A stretch of 64,000 bases of DNA from Rhizobium ruizarguesonis. Its GTDB lineage: Bacteria; Pseudomonadota; Alphaproteobacteria; Rhizobiales; Rhizobiaceae. The position numbers and the translations under genes were made by a program. Positions 53,098-62,526 of this stretch are shown here, in pieces; the first letter of the stretch is position 1; the number at the start of each line of letters is the position of its first letter. The notes under the pieces are model-generated. The model saw nothing but the letters and a program-made list of their open reading frames with translations. It was not told the origin of the DNA and ran no database searches. Location: assembly GCF_012349115.1 (NCBI RefSeq), contig NZ_PQIG01000111.1, positions 1 through 64,000 of the forward strand. The letters are read 5' to 3'.

Positions 53098-53868
53098 TCA
53101 CGCCAGACCCAGCACATCCCCCATGCCGTATTCGCCGGGTGCGCGCCCTGCGATCCAGCGGGCGGCGGCAAGTGCGCCGTGGGCAAACATGCCGCGATCG
53201 AGAGCCGAATGCGAGAGCGTCACGACCTCCTCGGCGGCTGCAAACATTACGCTGTGTTCTCCGACCAGCCCTCCGGCCCGCAACACGGCAAAGCCGATTT
53301 CGCCGGGCGGTCGCTCGCCGGAGATGCCGTCGCGCCCGCGCCGCTCGACGGATGCGAGGGAAACGCCGCGGCCCTCGGCGGCGGCTTCGCCAAGCATCAG
53401 CGCCGTGCCGGACGGCGCGTCGATCTTCCTGTTGTGATGGGCTTCGAGGATTTCGATATCCCAGCCATGTGCGGGAAGAGCGCGGGCCGCCTGGGCGACC
53501 AGGCCGACCAGCATGTTGACGCCGATGGAGAAATTTCCGGAGCGCAGAATCGGAATTCTGCGGGCGGCCTCTGCGATCCGTTCGAGCTCATCCGGCTCGA
53601 AACCCGTCGCCCCGATCACCAGGGCCGGCCCGCCGGCCGAAGCGCACAGGTCGGCAAGTTCGGCGGCCGCACGTCCCGTCGTGAAATCCAGGATCACGTC
53701 GGCCGCCTTAATCGCGGTCGAACGGTCGATCAGCCCGGCGTCTGTGGAGCCCTCACGGCCGATGCCGCCGACAAAGGCAAAACTCGGATCGCCCGCCAGC
53801 AGCGGCAGGATGGCGCGGCCCATGCGACCATTCGCGCCGGCGACGGCTATTTTGATTGGTGAGATCAC
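53098..53868 (-). CDS. dapB: 4-hydroxy-tetrahydrodipicolinate reductase
   Basis: The 256-residue enzyme reduces hydroxy-tetrahydrodipicolinate with NAD(P)H in lysine and diaminopimelate synthesis. The nucleotide site is VAGANGRMGRAI near residues 7-18, the FTTG region is near 64, and the catalytic HHxxK motif is in EAHHNRKIDAPSGTA near 141-155. I chose the GTG at 53868, with GGAAAG upstream; the frame's earlier ATG at 53922 adds no homology. It lies by itself, next to a broken cyclodeaminase, so it may be an accessory copy rather than the housekeeping gene. Confidence 0.88.
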   Translation of the reverse strand: MISPIKIAVAGANGRMGRAILPLLAGDPSFAFVGGIGREGSTDAGLIDRSTAIKAADVILDFTTGRAAAELADLCASAGGPALVIGATGFEPDELERIAEAARRIPILRSGNFSIGVNMLVGLVAQAARALPAHGWDIEILEAHHNRKIDAPSGTALMLGEAAAEGRGVSLASVERRGRDGISGERPPGEIGFAVLRAGGLVGEHSVMFAAAEEVVTLSHSALDRGMFAHGALAAARWIAGRAPGEYGMGDVLGLA

Positions 53869-54009
53869 GGTCTTTCCTTGGCTCGCGATGTTTCCGGCTG
53901 AACGGCTATTTGCATCCAGCATTCGCGCCGGAGAAGGCGAGCTGCAACTACCTCATTCCGCTCCCGGCGCAAAACCGTATTTCCAGTCGCCCCTCTGGTC
54001 GTCTGCCGC

Positions 54010-54225
54010 TTACCAATTGCCGGGATCGGCGGTGTGATCGATGCTGGCGAATTCGTCGGCCTTTTCCCGATCCAGCTTCACCTCGGTGGCCACCTTCGTC
54101 TCGTCGGTGACGGAGTAGCGGTCAGGGATCGGTCCCGTTGATAGTTCCTGGTACATGAGCAAGGCGGCCTCCTCGGCGGTGTCGGCCTCGATCTCCCGGG
54201 TGATTGATACGGTGAATTTGTGCAT
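54010..54225 (-). CDS. Small protein of unknown function
   Basis: A 71-residue acidic, soluble protein begins at the ATG at 54225 (MHKFTVSITREIEADTAEEA). The pattern of an initial beta strand followed by TAEEAALLMYQEL resembles small conserved rhizobial proteins, but I cannot name a family. It is upstream and on the same strand as dapB, 142 bases away. Confidence 0.6.
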   Translation of the reverse strand: MHKFTVSITREIEADTAEEAALLMYQELSTGPIPDRYSVTDETKVATEVKLDREKADEFASIDHTADPGNW

Positions 54226-54418
54226 GGCTTCGGCCTTCTCGATCGGCGCGCCGGCGTGTGCGCAGCTTGCACAGTCTGACACGAGTTTTGTGTCGATGAC
54301 ACTAAAACTGCTCGCTTAGAATTTGATTCATGCGATGGCTTCAGGTCTTTGTTTCTATGTGTGTCGTGGTGCCAAGCCGTCGGACAGTTTTGGGCGAACT
54401 CAGCTGGGAGGATAGGTC

Positions 54419-54805
54419 ATGCGCCTGAACCAGGTAACCGTTACGATGCCTGACCTCGATGCGGGCTGGAACTTCTACTGCATTCTCGGTCTCAGGCCCG
54501 TCGTCGACGCCCGTCCCCGGTATGCGCGTTTTGTCTGCCCGAATGGGGACAGTACCTTCTCCCTGCATCAGGGCGAAAGTTGCGGTGGCGGAACCACGGT
54601 GTATTTCGAGTGTGAGAAGCTGGACGAGACGGTCGGCAGTCTCAGCGAGGCCGGTTTTCGTTTCGTCAGCGGCCCGGAGGACAAGAGTTGGCTCTGGCGC
54701 GAGGCCGAGCTGTTCGACCCCGGCGGCAACCGCATCATCCTTTATTTCGCCGGTTCGAACCGCCTCGATCCGCCCTGGCGGGTGGATCAAGATAGGCCCG
54801 CTTGA
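54419..54805 (+). CDS. VOC-superfamily (glyoxalase-like) protein
   Basis: The 128-residue protein is a single VOC module with the start LNQVTVTMPDLDAGWNFYCILGLRPVV and the closing segment ELFDPGGNRIILYFAG. A Glu near the end of the third strand (VYFECEKLD) and others may bind metal. The ATG at 54419 follows GGGAGGATAGGTC. Function unknown within dioxygenase, lyase or resistance-protein roles. It stands alone. Confidence 0.85.
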   Translation: MRLNQVTVTMPDLDAGWNFYCILGLRPVVDARPRYARFVCPNGDSTFSLHQGESCGGGTTVYFECEKLDETVGSLSEAGFRFVSGPEDKSWLWREAELFDPGGNRIILYFAGSNRLDPPWRVDQDRPA

Positions 54806-55028
54806 GGTAGGTGCTCGGCCGGCGATTCCGGTCATTCCCCGAATTGACGAATCGCGGCCGCCTCGGCATCTTTGGCTCGGTGTGGCCTACCGCCGAACCT
54901 CTCCAGACCTTCCCCAGCAGGGTCTTTAACCGGAGGCAAAGGGACTTTCGTCTCGGGTCGTGATCCTTGGTCCTGATGTTTCGGGCCTGTTGCTGGGGAG
55001 CGATGTCCGGAACGTGAGAGGCCCTGAT

Positions 55029-56033
55029 ATGACTGAGAATGGAAATTTCAAACGGCGGGTGCGTGCGCGCGCCGCCAAGACGGGTGAATCCTACACCACC
55101 GCCCGCATGCATGTTCTCCCCAAGTTGGCGAACGACGCAGTGCCTGAGGCAAGACGCCTGCGTCTCGCCGTGGCCCAGACCACCCACGCGGACGATCCGC
55201 GCGATATCGACAAGCTTCGCCAGAGCGGCCAGGAGATGCGCCTGCTGATGCGGCAGGCGCGAGAAGCAGGGGCGCGGCTCTTGCACTTTCCCGAAGGGGC
55301 GACATCATCGCCGAACAAGCGCATCATGTCGGAAATCGGGCCGAGGGAGATCGGACCGTCCGATTGGCGGCGGTTCGAATGGGCCGTGTTGCGTGAGGAG
55401 TTGGATGCAACGCGGAGGCTGGCGCGCGAGCTGGGACTCTGGACGGTCATCGGCTCGGTGCATCCGCTGACGGCGCCGCACCGGCCGCACAACAGCCTCT
55501 ACATTGTCTCCGACCGCGGCGAATTGGTGACGCGTTACGATGAGCGCCTGCTGTCGAACACCAAGATCTCCTTCATGTACACGCCGGGTTCGATCCCCGT
55601 GACCTTCGAGGTCGACGGCATCCGCTTCGGCTGCTCGCTCGGTATGGAGTGTAACTTTCCCGAAATTTTCTCCGAATACGAGCGACTCGATGTCCACTGC
55701 GTGCTGTTTTCGTCCACTGGGGGGACGCCGGCCAACGATACCTCCTTCGCCGCCGAGGTGCAGGGGTATGCGGCGAGCAACAGGTACTGGGTGAGTTTTT
55801 CCATACTCGCACATCCCGGATTAGCTGATCCGGTGTCTTCCGGGATCGTCGCTCCCGGTGGCCGGTGGGCGGCGCAATGCCCTGCGGATGGAACGGCGGC
55901 GATATCGCTCGCCGATATCGACGACAATCCCGGCGATATTGCTCGGCCGTGGCGACGCAAAGCGCGGAGCGGCCTCTACGAGCCGCACCGCGTGGCCGGC
56001 GATCCGCGTAGCGACGGGCGAGATAGGTTTTAG
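55029..56033 (+). CDS. Nitrilase-superfamily protein with altered catalytic residues
   Basis: The 334-residue protein has an N-terminal extension of about 40 residues (RRVRARAAKTGESYTTARMHV) and a carbon-nitrogen hydrolase domain. The Glu of the catalytic triad is present (E89 in FPEG). By hand alignment with typical members (ICYDxRFPE), the nucleophile Cys position is Gly (G205 in CSLGMECNFPE), with cysteines at 202 and 208, and the usual catalytic Lys position after Tyr-Asp reads Glu (E172 in YDERLL). It may be inactive or use another residue. The ATG at 55029 is the best start. It stands alone. Confidence 0.8.
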   Translation: MTENGNFKRRVRARAAKTGESYTTARMHVLPKLANDAVPEARRLRLAVAQTTHADDPRDIDKLRQSGQEMRLLMRQAREAGARLLHFPEGATSSPNKRIMSEIGPREIGPSDWRRFEWAVLREELDATRRLARELGLWTVIGSVHPLTAPHRPHNSLYIVSDRGELVTRYDERLLSNTKISFMYTPGSIPVTFEVDGIRFGCSLGMECNFPEIFSEYERLDVHCVLFSSTGGTPANDTSFAAEVQGYAASNRYWVSFSILAHPGLADPVSSGIVAPGGRWAAQCPADGTAAISLADIDDNPGDIARPWRRKARSGLYEPHRVAGDPRSDGRDRF

Positions 56034-56297
56034 AGCTGCGTCGCGTTCGCGGTATGCCCTGCAAAGTGAATGCAGGTGGCGCTGAGAGCACTTGCGGAGC
56101 TGTAAGCCACGGTTCCGCAATTTCCTCATAGCTGATTGTCCGGAAGTCCAATGGTGTCAGCGGTCATCCCAGTGGCATCAACCATTTAGCAGCGCTCGGC
56201 AATCGTCCGCGTGAAATCGCTCGGACTGGGCTGGAGAAAGACAGTTTGCTTCTTATTTCACCGGGGAATGCGAAACGAAGTGCGAAAGGACCGCGCA

Positions 56298-56771
56298 ATG
56301 GCAAAGAACACGATCTGCGTATGGTACGACAAAGACGCTGAGGCCGCCGCCCGCTTCTATGCCGCGACTTTTCCCGACAGCGCCGTCGGCGCCGTCGTTC
56401 GTGCACCGGGAGATTATCCTGACGGCAAGCAGGGAGACGTCCTGGTCGTGGAATTCACCGTTGCGAGCATTCCTTGCATCGGCCTGAACGGCGGTCCTGC
56501 GTTCAAACACAATGAAGCCTTCTCCTTTCAGATCGCAACCGACACTCAGGAAGAAACCGATCGCTATTGGAACGCGATCGTCGGCAATGGCGGCCAGGAA
56601 AGTGAGTGCGGCTGGTGCAAGGACAAGTGGGGCGTGTCCTGGCAGATTACGCCGCGCGTTCTCTCTGAAGCCCTTTCGGCAGGCGGTGGCCAGGCAAAGC
56701 GTGCTTTTGACGCGATGATGACCATGAGGAAGATCGACATTGCGGCGATCGAGGCGGCCCGGCGTGGCTGA
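56298..56771 (+). CDS. VOC/PhnB-like 3-demethylubiquinone methyltransferase-fold protein
   Basis: The 157-residue protein belongs to the PhnB/3-demethylubiquinone-9 3-methyltransferase domain group of VOC proteins. It has the typical start CVWYDKDAEAAARFYAATFPDS, IPCIGLNGGPAFKHNEAFSF in the middle, and CGWCKDKWGVSWQITP near 111. The ATG at 56298 precedes this start. The protein is not itself expected to be a ubiquinone methyltransferase; the name is a family label. It is convergent with the GFA gene. Confidence 0.88.
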   Translation: MAKNTICVWYDKDAEAAARFYAATFPDSAVGAVVRAPGDYPDGKQGDVLVVEFTVASIPCIGLNGGPAFKHNEAFSFQIATDTQEETDRYWNAIVGNGGQESECGWCKDKWGVSWQITPRVLSEALSAGGGQAKRAFDAMMTMRKIDIAAIEAARRG

Positions 56772-56851
56772 GGTGGCCTTTGCGCAAGACGATCTTTTGC
56801 CAGGGCTCGCATCTGGGCCGGTCCGGTCGCGTGTCGATCCTCGCAGTCGGC

Positions 56852-57253
56852 TCAGAACCAGAGATCGCGCACGCAGCGCTCCTTGGATGGAAGGTCTTCA
56901 AACGTGTCCAGGCCGTCGAAATGATCGATAGGCAGATCCTGAACGAGATCCGGCGGCGCAAGCCGGATGTTGACGGCCATGCGCCGGCGGCCATCCTTTC
57001 CAAGCCGCAGGCCGCGCCAGCTCAAGACACAGGCGCAGGATGGGCAGAACAAGATTTCGAGAGACGGCTCGTCCCTGTCGGCGCGGGTGTAGGAGGCGGT
57101 CTCACCGGTGAGAGCGATGCGCTCTCCTTCGTAATCATAAGCCCACAGCGTGCCGTAGCGTCGGCAGAGCGTGCAGTTGCAGGCGGTGATCGAGCCCGGA
57201 TCACCTTCAAGTGTCCAGCTCGCCTTGCCGCAATGACATGAGCCCGTCAGCAT
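56852..57253 (-). CDS. GFA-family zinc-binding protein
   Basis: The 133-residue protein matches the glutathione-dependent formaldehyde-activating enzyme (GFA) family. Zinc-binding cysteines are visible in GSCHCG (C6, C8), ACNCTLCR (C25, C27, C30) and FCPSCACVL near 69-75. The fold is the Mss4-like one. Most members have no proven activity; formaldehyde chemistry is only shown for a few. The ATG at 57253 follows TGACGGGCTC. It stands alone on the minus strand. Confidence 0.88.
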   Translation of the reverse strand: MLTGSCHCGKASWTLEGDPGSITACNCTLCRRYGTLWAYDYEGERIALTGETASYTRADRDEPSLEILFCPSCACVLSWRGLRLGKDGRRRMAVNIRLAPPDLVQDLPIDHFDGLDTFEDLPSKERCVRDLWF

Positions 57254-57493
57254 GAGCGTCGATTCAATCCTGTTCCCCGTTCAAGTCCGGCATCCTGCCC
57301 CAGTCGCGCGATGACCGCAATTGGCGTTTTCCGGCGCCGCTTGCTTCTCTGGCTTCCTAACCAGCGTTCGCGATACGTCAGGCTTCGTAAGGCTTTCTGA
57401 AATTTCTAATTGAGATTGCAGCATGAAGATGATTTTCTGCGACCCAGCGTAGCTGAGTCCACGCCTCCTCCCGATTTTTGATCCGAGTGGCCC

Positions 57494-59374
57494 ATGTCGA
57501 TTTCAGATGCGATTTACCGTCCCTTCGAAACCTTGATCCGGCCGCTCGACATCCCCTACCGGCCGATGCCCACCAAGGGACCTGTGGCAGTTCTCGTGCA
57601 TTTCATCGCGATGTTTCGGGGCGTCATCGTTACCATGGCGCTGACCTCGATGGCCATCGAAGCCATCAACCTTACGATCATCTGGGGTCTTTCGGTCATT
57701 GTCGACGGAGTGACGACACACGGCGTGGAACTCTTCGTCGACAGCAATTTCCGGCTGCTGGCGGTCCTCGCCTTTCTGCTTTTTCCCGTAATGCCCGTTC
57801 TTTTCTACGTCACCAATATTCTCAACTCGCATACGATCGGCATCAGCCTGCCCGTTGCGATTCAATGGCAGGGGCACAAGGCCGTCGAGCGGCAGGACCT
57901 CGCCTTCTTCCATGATCTTTTCGCCGGCCAGGTCGCATCCCGGCTCGGTCAGGTCGCCAATGCCGTTCAGCAACAGATCCTGATCGCGTTCCAGACGGCA
58001 CCGCGCTTTCTGCTTCAGATCATCGGCTCCGTTGTTCTTCTGCTCACGCTCTCCTGGCAGCTTGCGCTGCCAGTCATCGTCTGGGTTGCCTTCAACGTGC
58101 TCTTTGCGATCAAGGTCGTTCCGGATTTTACGGAGCGCGCCCGCCGCTCGGCAAAGCAGAACAGCCTCATCTCCGGTGCCCTGACCGACATCTACGGCAA
58201 CATCCAGATGGTCAAGCAGTTCGCAGCAGAAGACAGCGAGGCGGGTGCGCTAAGAACGATCATGTCCAACGGGGTCGATACGCTTCACCACGAACAGCGC
58301 ATCTACCGGACAACCGAACTCGTCGTCATCAGCCTCAACATGGTGCTCTGGCTCGTCATGCTCGGCATTGGTTTCTGGGGGCTGTTTGACCGATTCCTGA
58401 CTGTGGGCGATTTCGCCGCAACGGTTTACATCCTCCAACGCCTCTCGGCAGGGTCCTTCACCTTCCTGCAGATGGGACAGCAGATCTTCCGCGCACTCGG
58501 GACGATCAAGGATGCCATGCCGGTCATGACAACGCCGCCCACCATCACCGACCGGCCGGATGCGACCGAACTGACGGTCAGCCGTGGGGGGATCCGTTTC
58601 GAAAATGTCCGCTTCGCCTACAAGTCCGGCAAGCCTGTTATCGATGACCTGTCGCTGACGGTTCGGCCCGGCGAAAAGGTAGGGCTCGTTGGCCTCTCCG
58701 GTGCCGGCAAGACGACGCTAGTGAGCCTGCTGCTGCGTTTTTACGACATAGAGGATGGTGCGATCTTCATCGACGGGCAGGAGATCCGCGCCGTCACCCA
58801 GGCGAGCCTGCGCCGCTCCATCGGGGTCATCGCGCAGGACGTCGCGCTGCTGCACCGTTCGGTCGGCGACAATATCCGTTATGGCCGGCCGGAGGCGACG
58901 AAGGACGAGATCGAAGCGGTGGCGAAGATGGCGAGTGCCGATGTCTTCATCGCCGATCTTTCCGACGGCGAAGGCCGCAGGGGCTACGACGCCTTCGTCG
59001 GCGACCGCGGCATCAAACTGTCAGGCGGCCAGCGCCAGCGCGTAGCCATCGCCCGCGTTCTCCTGAAGGACGCGCCGATCCTGGTGCTCGACGAGGCGAC
59101 CTCCGCCCTCGACAGCGAATCCGAAGCCGCCATCCAGGAAAGGCTCAACCTCGTCATGGAGGGAAAGACGGTGATCGCCATCGCCCACCGCCTGTCGACC
59201 ATTGCCAGAATGGACCGGATCGTCGTGCTCGATCACGGGCGCATCGTGGAAGAGGGCAGGCCGGATGAGCTGGTCGAACAAGACGGCCTATTTGCCCGCT
59301 TGTGGAAACGCCAGACCGGCGGCTTCATTCCCGAAGACATCGACGAACCCTTGCCGGCCTCGCCTGCGACCTGA
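57494..59374 (+). CDS. ABC exporter, fused membrane and ATPase domains
   Basis: The 626-residue protein has six N-terminal helices (about residues 35-335) and a C-terminal ATPase with Walker A GLSGAGKTTL (about 402), signature KLSGGQRQR (about 514), Walker B ILVLDEATSALD (about 534) and the H-loop His in IAHRLS. It is a homodimeric exporter of lipids, peptides or drugs. It has a short gap before the next gene, which is on the other strand, so it is single. No substrate can be named. Confidence 0.9.
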   Translation: MSISDAIYRPFETLIRPLDIPYRPMPTKGPVAVLVHFIAMFRGVIVTMALTSMAIEAINLTIIWGLSVIVDGVTTHGVELFVDSNFRLLAVLAFLLFPVMPVLFYVTNILNSHTIGISLPVAIQWQGHKAVERQDLAFFHDLFAGQVASRLGQVANAVQQQILIAFQTAPRFLLQIIGSVVLLLTLSWQLALPVIVWVAFNVLFAIKVVPDFTERARRSAKQNSLISGALTDIYGNIQMVKQFAAEDSEAGALRTIMSNGVDTLHHEQRIYRTTELVVISLNMVLWLVMLGIGFWGLFDRFLTVGDFAATVYILQRLSAGSFTFLQMGQQIFRALGTIKDAMPVMTTPPTITDRPDATELTVSRGGIRFENVRFAYKSGKPVIDDLSLTVRPGEKVGLVGLSGAGKTTLVSLLLRFYDIEDGAIFIDGQEIRAVTQASLRRSIGVIAQDVALLHRSVGDNIRYGRPEATKDEIEAVAKMASADVFIADLSDGEGRRGYDAFVGDRGIKLSGGQRQRVAIARVLLKDAPILVLDEATSALDSESEAAIQERLNLVMEGKTVIAIAHRLSTIARMDRIVVLDHGRIVEEGRPDELVEQDGLFARLWKRQTGGFIPEDIDEPLPASPAT

Positions 59375-59409
59375 CCGAGTGGCTGGCCCTCCCGTAAACC
59401 GGGATAACA

Positions 59410-60024
59410 TCAGCGAGCCCAGAGCAGGCGACCGCCGATGAGGATCAGGGCGGCGCCCATCACGCGCTCGATACCGGCCTTGAACCGCAGGAAGCTGGCG
59501 GAAACGCGCGGGTTCGAAAAGAAAAAGGCCAGGCCGCAATACCAGAGGGCCGAAAGAAGGAAGCAGGTCAGGGCGATGACGCAATAGAGCCCGACCGGCG
59601 CATGTGCCGGGATGACAAGCGCAAAGATACTTCCGAAGAAAGCCACTGATTTCGGATTGGTCATGCTGACGACGTAGGCGCGACGCATCGCGGAGCGCCA
59701 CGTGACTTCGGTCGGCCCCGTCGTCTTCAACGGCTTGGCCGCGCCGCGGATCATCTTCAGGCCCAGCCAGATCAGATACAGTGCGCCGACCACCTGCAAT
59801 GTTATATGCAGCCAATCGAAATGCGTCAGCAGAAAGCCAAGCCCCGCCATCGCCATGATGGCCCAGGTCAGGGATGCGATGGCAAGTCCGAGACCCGCAA
59901 AGAGCCCGGCTGCGCGTGATACCGTCATGCTTGTGTTGGTGACGATGATGAAATTCGGGCCGGGGCTGACGAGGGAGACGATGTAGACGCTGACGAGCAA
60001 TGCGAGTGAATCGATATATTCCAT
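59410..60024 (-). CDS. LysE/RhtB-family amino acid exporter
   Basis: The 204-residue protein has six helices and the LysE/RhtB motif SPGPNF (residues 20-25). NPKSVAFFG near 117-125 is the second conserved segment. It is a second member of the family in the window, diverged from the one at 1.3-1.9 kb. It is convergent with the ABC exporter. Confidence 0.9.
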   Translation of the reverse strand: MEYIDSLALLVSVYIVSLVSPGPNFIIVTNTSMTVSRAAGLFAGLGLAIASLTWAIMAMAGLGFLLTHFDWLHITLQVVGALYLIWLGLKMIRGAAKPLKTTGPTEVTWRSAMRRAYVVSMTNPKSVAFFGSIFALVIPAHAPVGLYCVIALTCFLLSALWYCGLAFFFSNPRVSASFLRFKAGIERVMGAALILIGGRLLWAR

Positions 60025-60218
60025 CCGGCCTTCCTACTTTGCAGTCCGGGAGCCTATGCGAAGCAGGCGGTTTTTGAAAGGCTCGTTCTCCCAGGCGTGA
60101 TGCATCCGCGTACGGGATCGGCACCTTATCCGTCGCCGCACCTCTTGACGATCGGCGGCGACCGTCCTGCCTATGCCGGCAAGGGAACCGGGGCAGGGTG
60201 CCTTTAAATGCGAGTGCG

Positions 60219-60995
60219 CTATTCGACGAGCCCGAAGATAGGGCCGTAGCCGCCGTGCCAAGACCGGTCGTTGCGGCCCATTTCGGGATTGTAAAGTCCG
60301 ACACCCCGTCCGCCATCGAGAAACAAGGCGTCGGGGCATTTCAGATGGTCGCGGAAGAGCCCTGCGAAATCGTGGAAATTCACTCCGTCTTCGCTGATCG
60401 CGAAACGAACCGCGCCACCCTCGCAGACGCCGACACCGTTGCGGCGGGTTCGGTCTGTCGAGCCAACGATGAAGATCGGGTTCAGCTTGTTGGCGATGAC
60501 AAGCATCGGGCCGGATTGCGTGGCGAACAGCACCTTGGGCCGGCGCTTCAGAAATTCATCGGTCGGGAGTATCCCGGCGCCTGCTTCACCCAGAAAGAAC
60601 ACGCCGTTCGGCTTCTTATAAAAATTCGGCACCTGACCCGAGGAGCTTTCGGCCTCCGTCGTATTGGCGGGCTGCAATTCCCTGGCGTTCTCGACGTAAA
60701 GTCCCATCGGCGAAAAATCAGCCCGGTACATCCCGGCGTTGACGGCGAAAGCCAGCGTTCGCCCTTCGGCGCGAACGGCTTCGGTCAGGCTTGAAAAAGC
60801 GCGGTATGGCGCGCCATTAGCGTTCTTCCAGAACAATCGCAGGTCGGCTTTGCCCGGTTCCAGTGTGCAGACGACGTATTTCGCCTCTTCGAAGCTCTCC
60901 TGCTCGCATGGTTGCGCATGCGCCGGATGCAGGGATGTCATCGTTGCTGCCAGCACGATGGCCGCGGCGAGCACACTGTGTTTGGGATAGCTCAT
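60219..60995 (-). CDS. Phosphodiester glycosidase-family protein (DUF2233)
   Basis: The 258-residue exported protein has a signal peptide (residues 1-24, cut after AHA) and a domain of the NAGPA/DUF2233 phosphodiester glycosidase type. Blocks such as AFAVNAGMYRADFSPMGLYVEN near 74-95 and CPDALFLDGGRGVGLYNP near 222 match the family, where Asp and Gly residues form the active site. It would hydrolyse phosphodiester-linked sugars or act on a periplasmic glycan. The ATG at 60995 is the first with a proper signal peptide. It lies 38 bases downstream of ubiA on the same strand. Confidence 0.85.
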   Translation of the reverse strand: MSYPKHSVLAAAIVLAATMTSLHPAHAQPCEQESFEEAKYVVCTLEPGKADLRLFWKNANGAPYRAFSSLTEAVRAEGRTLAFAVNAGMYRADFSPMGLYVENARELQPANTTEAESSSGQVPNFYKKPNGVFFLGEAGAGILPTDEFLKRRPKVLFATQSGPMLVIANKLNPIFIVGSTDRTRRNGVGVCEGGAVRFAISEDGVNFHDFAGLFRDHLKCPDALFLDGGRGVGLYNPEMGRNDRSWHGGYGPIFGLVE

Positions 60996-61032
60996 CGGTG
61001 CCGCGTCCAATCTTTCAAATCCATCAAGCCGC

Positions 61033-61947
61033 TTACCATGTTCCAGCGAATGCCGTGCAGGCGAGCAGCACCCCCGTCAGGATATTCGCCGGGAACAGGC
61101 GATAATTTATGTCCGGGCGGGCAAGATCGATCCGCCGGGTCTGCCAGGCAAGATGGACGGCGATCACCAGTATTCCGATCGCATAAGGCGGCGACATTTC
61201 CAATAGCCAGCCCCCGAGTGACCACGCGCCGACCGCCAGAGCATAGAACAGGCCGATCAAGGTCTTGCCGTGCCGGCCGAACAGAATTGCCGTCGATTTC
61301 AGGCCAAGACGGGTGTCGTCCTTCAGATCGACATAGGCATAGACCGTATCATAGCCGATCTGCCAGGTGATGGCCCCGGCCCACATCAGCACGGCGCCAA
61401 CCGGGATATGTCCTGCAGCCTCGGCCCATGCCATCAGCATCCCCCAGTTGAACGCCGCGCCCAGGACGGCCTGGGGCCAGTGGGTGAAACGCTTGCAGAG
61501 CGGATAGACGAAGACAAGCGGCAGGACACATATCGCGATGAGGCGCGTGTAGGGCGTCAGGAAAAACAGAAGCGAAGCCGCCAGTGCGAGTTCAACGGTC
61601 AGGAAGATAAAGGCCTGTAGCGTGACGATCTCTCCACTTGCCAGAGGTCGAAAGCGGGTCCGCTCGACATGGCCATCAAACTTCCGATCGACGATGTCGT
61701 TGACCGTGGAGCCGGCACTTCTCATCAGAAGAGCGCCGAGAGAGAAGATCGCCAATCGCCTGAGGTCCGGGAGACCGTGTGATGCCTGGATAAGGGCGGC
61801 CCAGCACGGGAAGAGCGTCAGCCATATTCCGACCGGGCGATCCAGCCGCGCCAACCGCGTATATGGCCGCCATGCGGCCGGCAACCGGCGATCCACCCAG
61901 TCGCCACGGTGGATGTCGCTGAGATCAGGGCGGCTCAGAGTCGTCAT
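61033..61947 (-). CDS. ubiA: 4-hydroxybenzoate polyprenyltransferase
   Basis: The 304-residue inner-membrane enzyme transfers a polyprenyl chain to 4-hydroxybenzoate in ubiquinone synthesis. It has eight or nine helices and both Asp-rich Mg-binding motifs: NDIVDRKFDGHVERT near 79-93 and DLKDDTRLGLKST near 205-217. The ATG at 61947 starts at the expected N-terminus; the frame extends upstream with no homology, and the ribosome site is weak. It is the upstream member of a two-gene unit with the glycosidase. Confidence 0.9.
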   Translation of the reverse strand: MTTLSRPDLSDIHRGDWVDRRLPAAWRPYTRLARLDRPVGIWLTLFPCWAALIQASHGLPDLRRLAIFSLGALLMRSAGSTVNDIVDRKFDGHVERTRFRPLASGEIVTLQAFIFLTVELALAASLLFFLTPYTRLIAICVLPLVFVYPLCKRFTHWPQAVLGAAFNWGMLMAWAEAAGHIPVGAVLMWAGAITWQIGYDTVYAYVDLKDDTRLGLKSTAILFGRHGKTLIGLFYALAVGAWSLGGWLLEMSPPYAIGILVIAVHLAWQTRRIDLARPDINYRLFPANILTGVLLACTAFAGTW

Positions 61948-62161
61948 GATGTGATCCAAATTTCCTGTCGCAAATAGCCATGAAGCCTCAGGTTTTGTCG
62001 CCATCGGCGCTGCCCAGAATAGGAATTTTTGCAGACACGGCAATAACCGTCCGTTGCGATTGGTCGCTGACCTTCTGCGGAAAATGCGGCCAACTGTTCT
62101 TGTTGCGTTCGCATGTTTGCGATATGAATTCTTCCGATCTTGGAGATCGAAAGGGAGGATC

Positions 62162-62485
62162 ATGACTCTGGCAACGATCGGTTGGAGCAAACATCGGGAA
62201 TTTCCCGGATGGAGCGCTTATTCCGAAGGCGGGAAGGGTGAAGGTTTCGTTCTATGGGTTTGCGAACCGTTCAACGGCGAACCGGCGAGCGCCGGAAATG
62301 GCTCGATGGTCGCTTTCATGGCCAAGTCCCGCGCCGAGGTGGATGCTTTTTACGATGCTGCCATGACCAACGGTGGAACGGACGAAGGCACACCTGGTTT
62401 ACGTCCGCACTACGGGCCGAACTGGTATTCCGCTTACGTGCGTGACCCCGCCGGAAACAAGATTGCTGTCGTCTACGATAGCTGA
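62162..62485 (+). CDS. VOC-superfamily protein, apparently N-terminally truncated
   Basis: The 107-residue product matches the C-terminal three quarters of a VOC module: NGEPASAGNGSMVAFMAKSRAEVDAFYDAAMTNGG in the middle and AYVRDPAGNKIAVVYDS at the end. The usual opening (a VTIGTxDLxRAxAFYD-type segment) is absent and the upstream frame does not restore it. The first strand, helix and first metal ligand are therefore missing. It may be a decaying gene or one that works only as a dimer with another partner. Confidence 0.7.
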   Translation: MTLATIGWSKHREFPGWSAYSEGGKGEGFVLWVCEPFNGEPASAGNGSMVAFMAKSRAEVDAFYDAAMTNGGTDEGTPGLRPHYGPNWYSAYVRDPAGNKIAVVYDS

Positions 62486-62526
62486 GGCCAGCTCGATTGC
62501 CCCAACTCGACGTCTCGGGGATTTCC

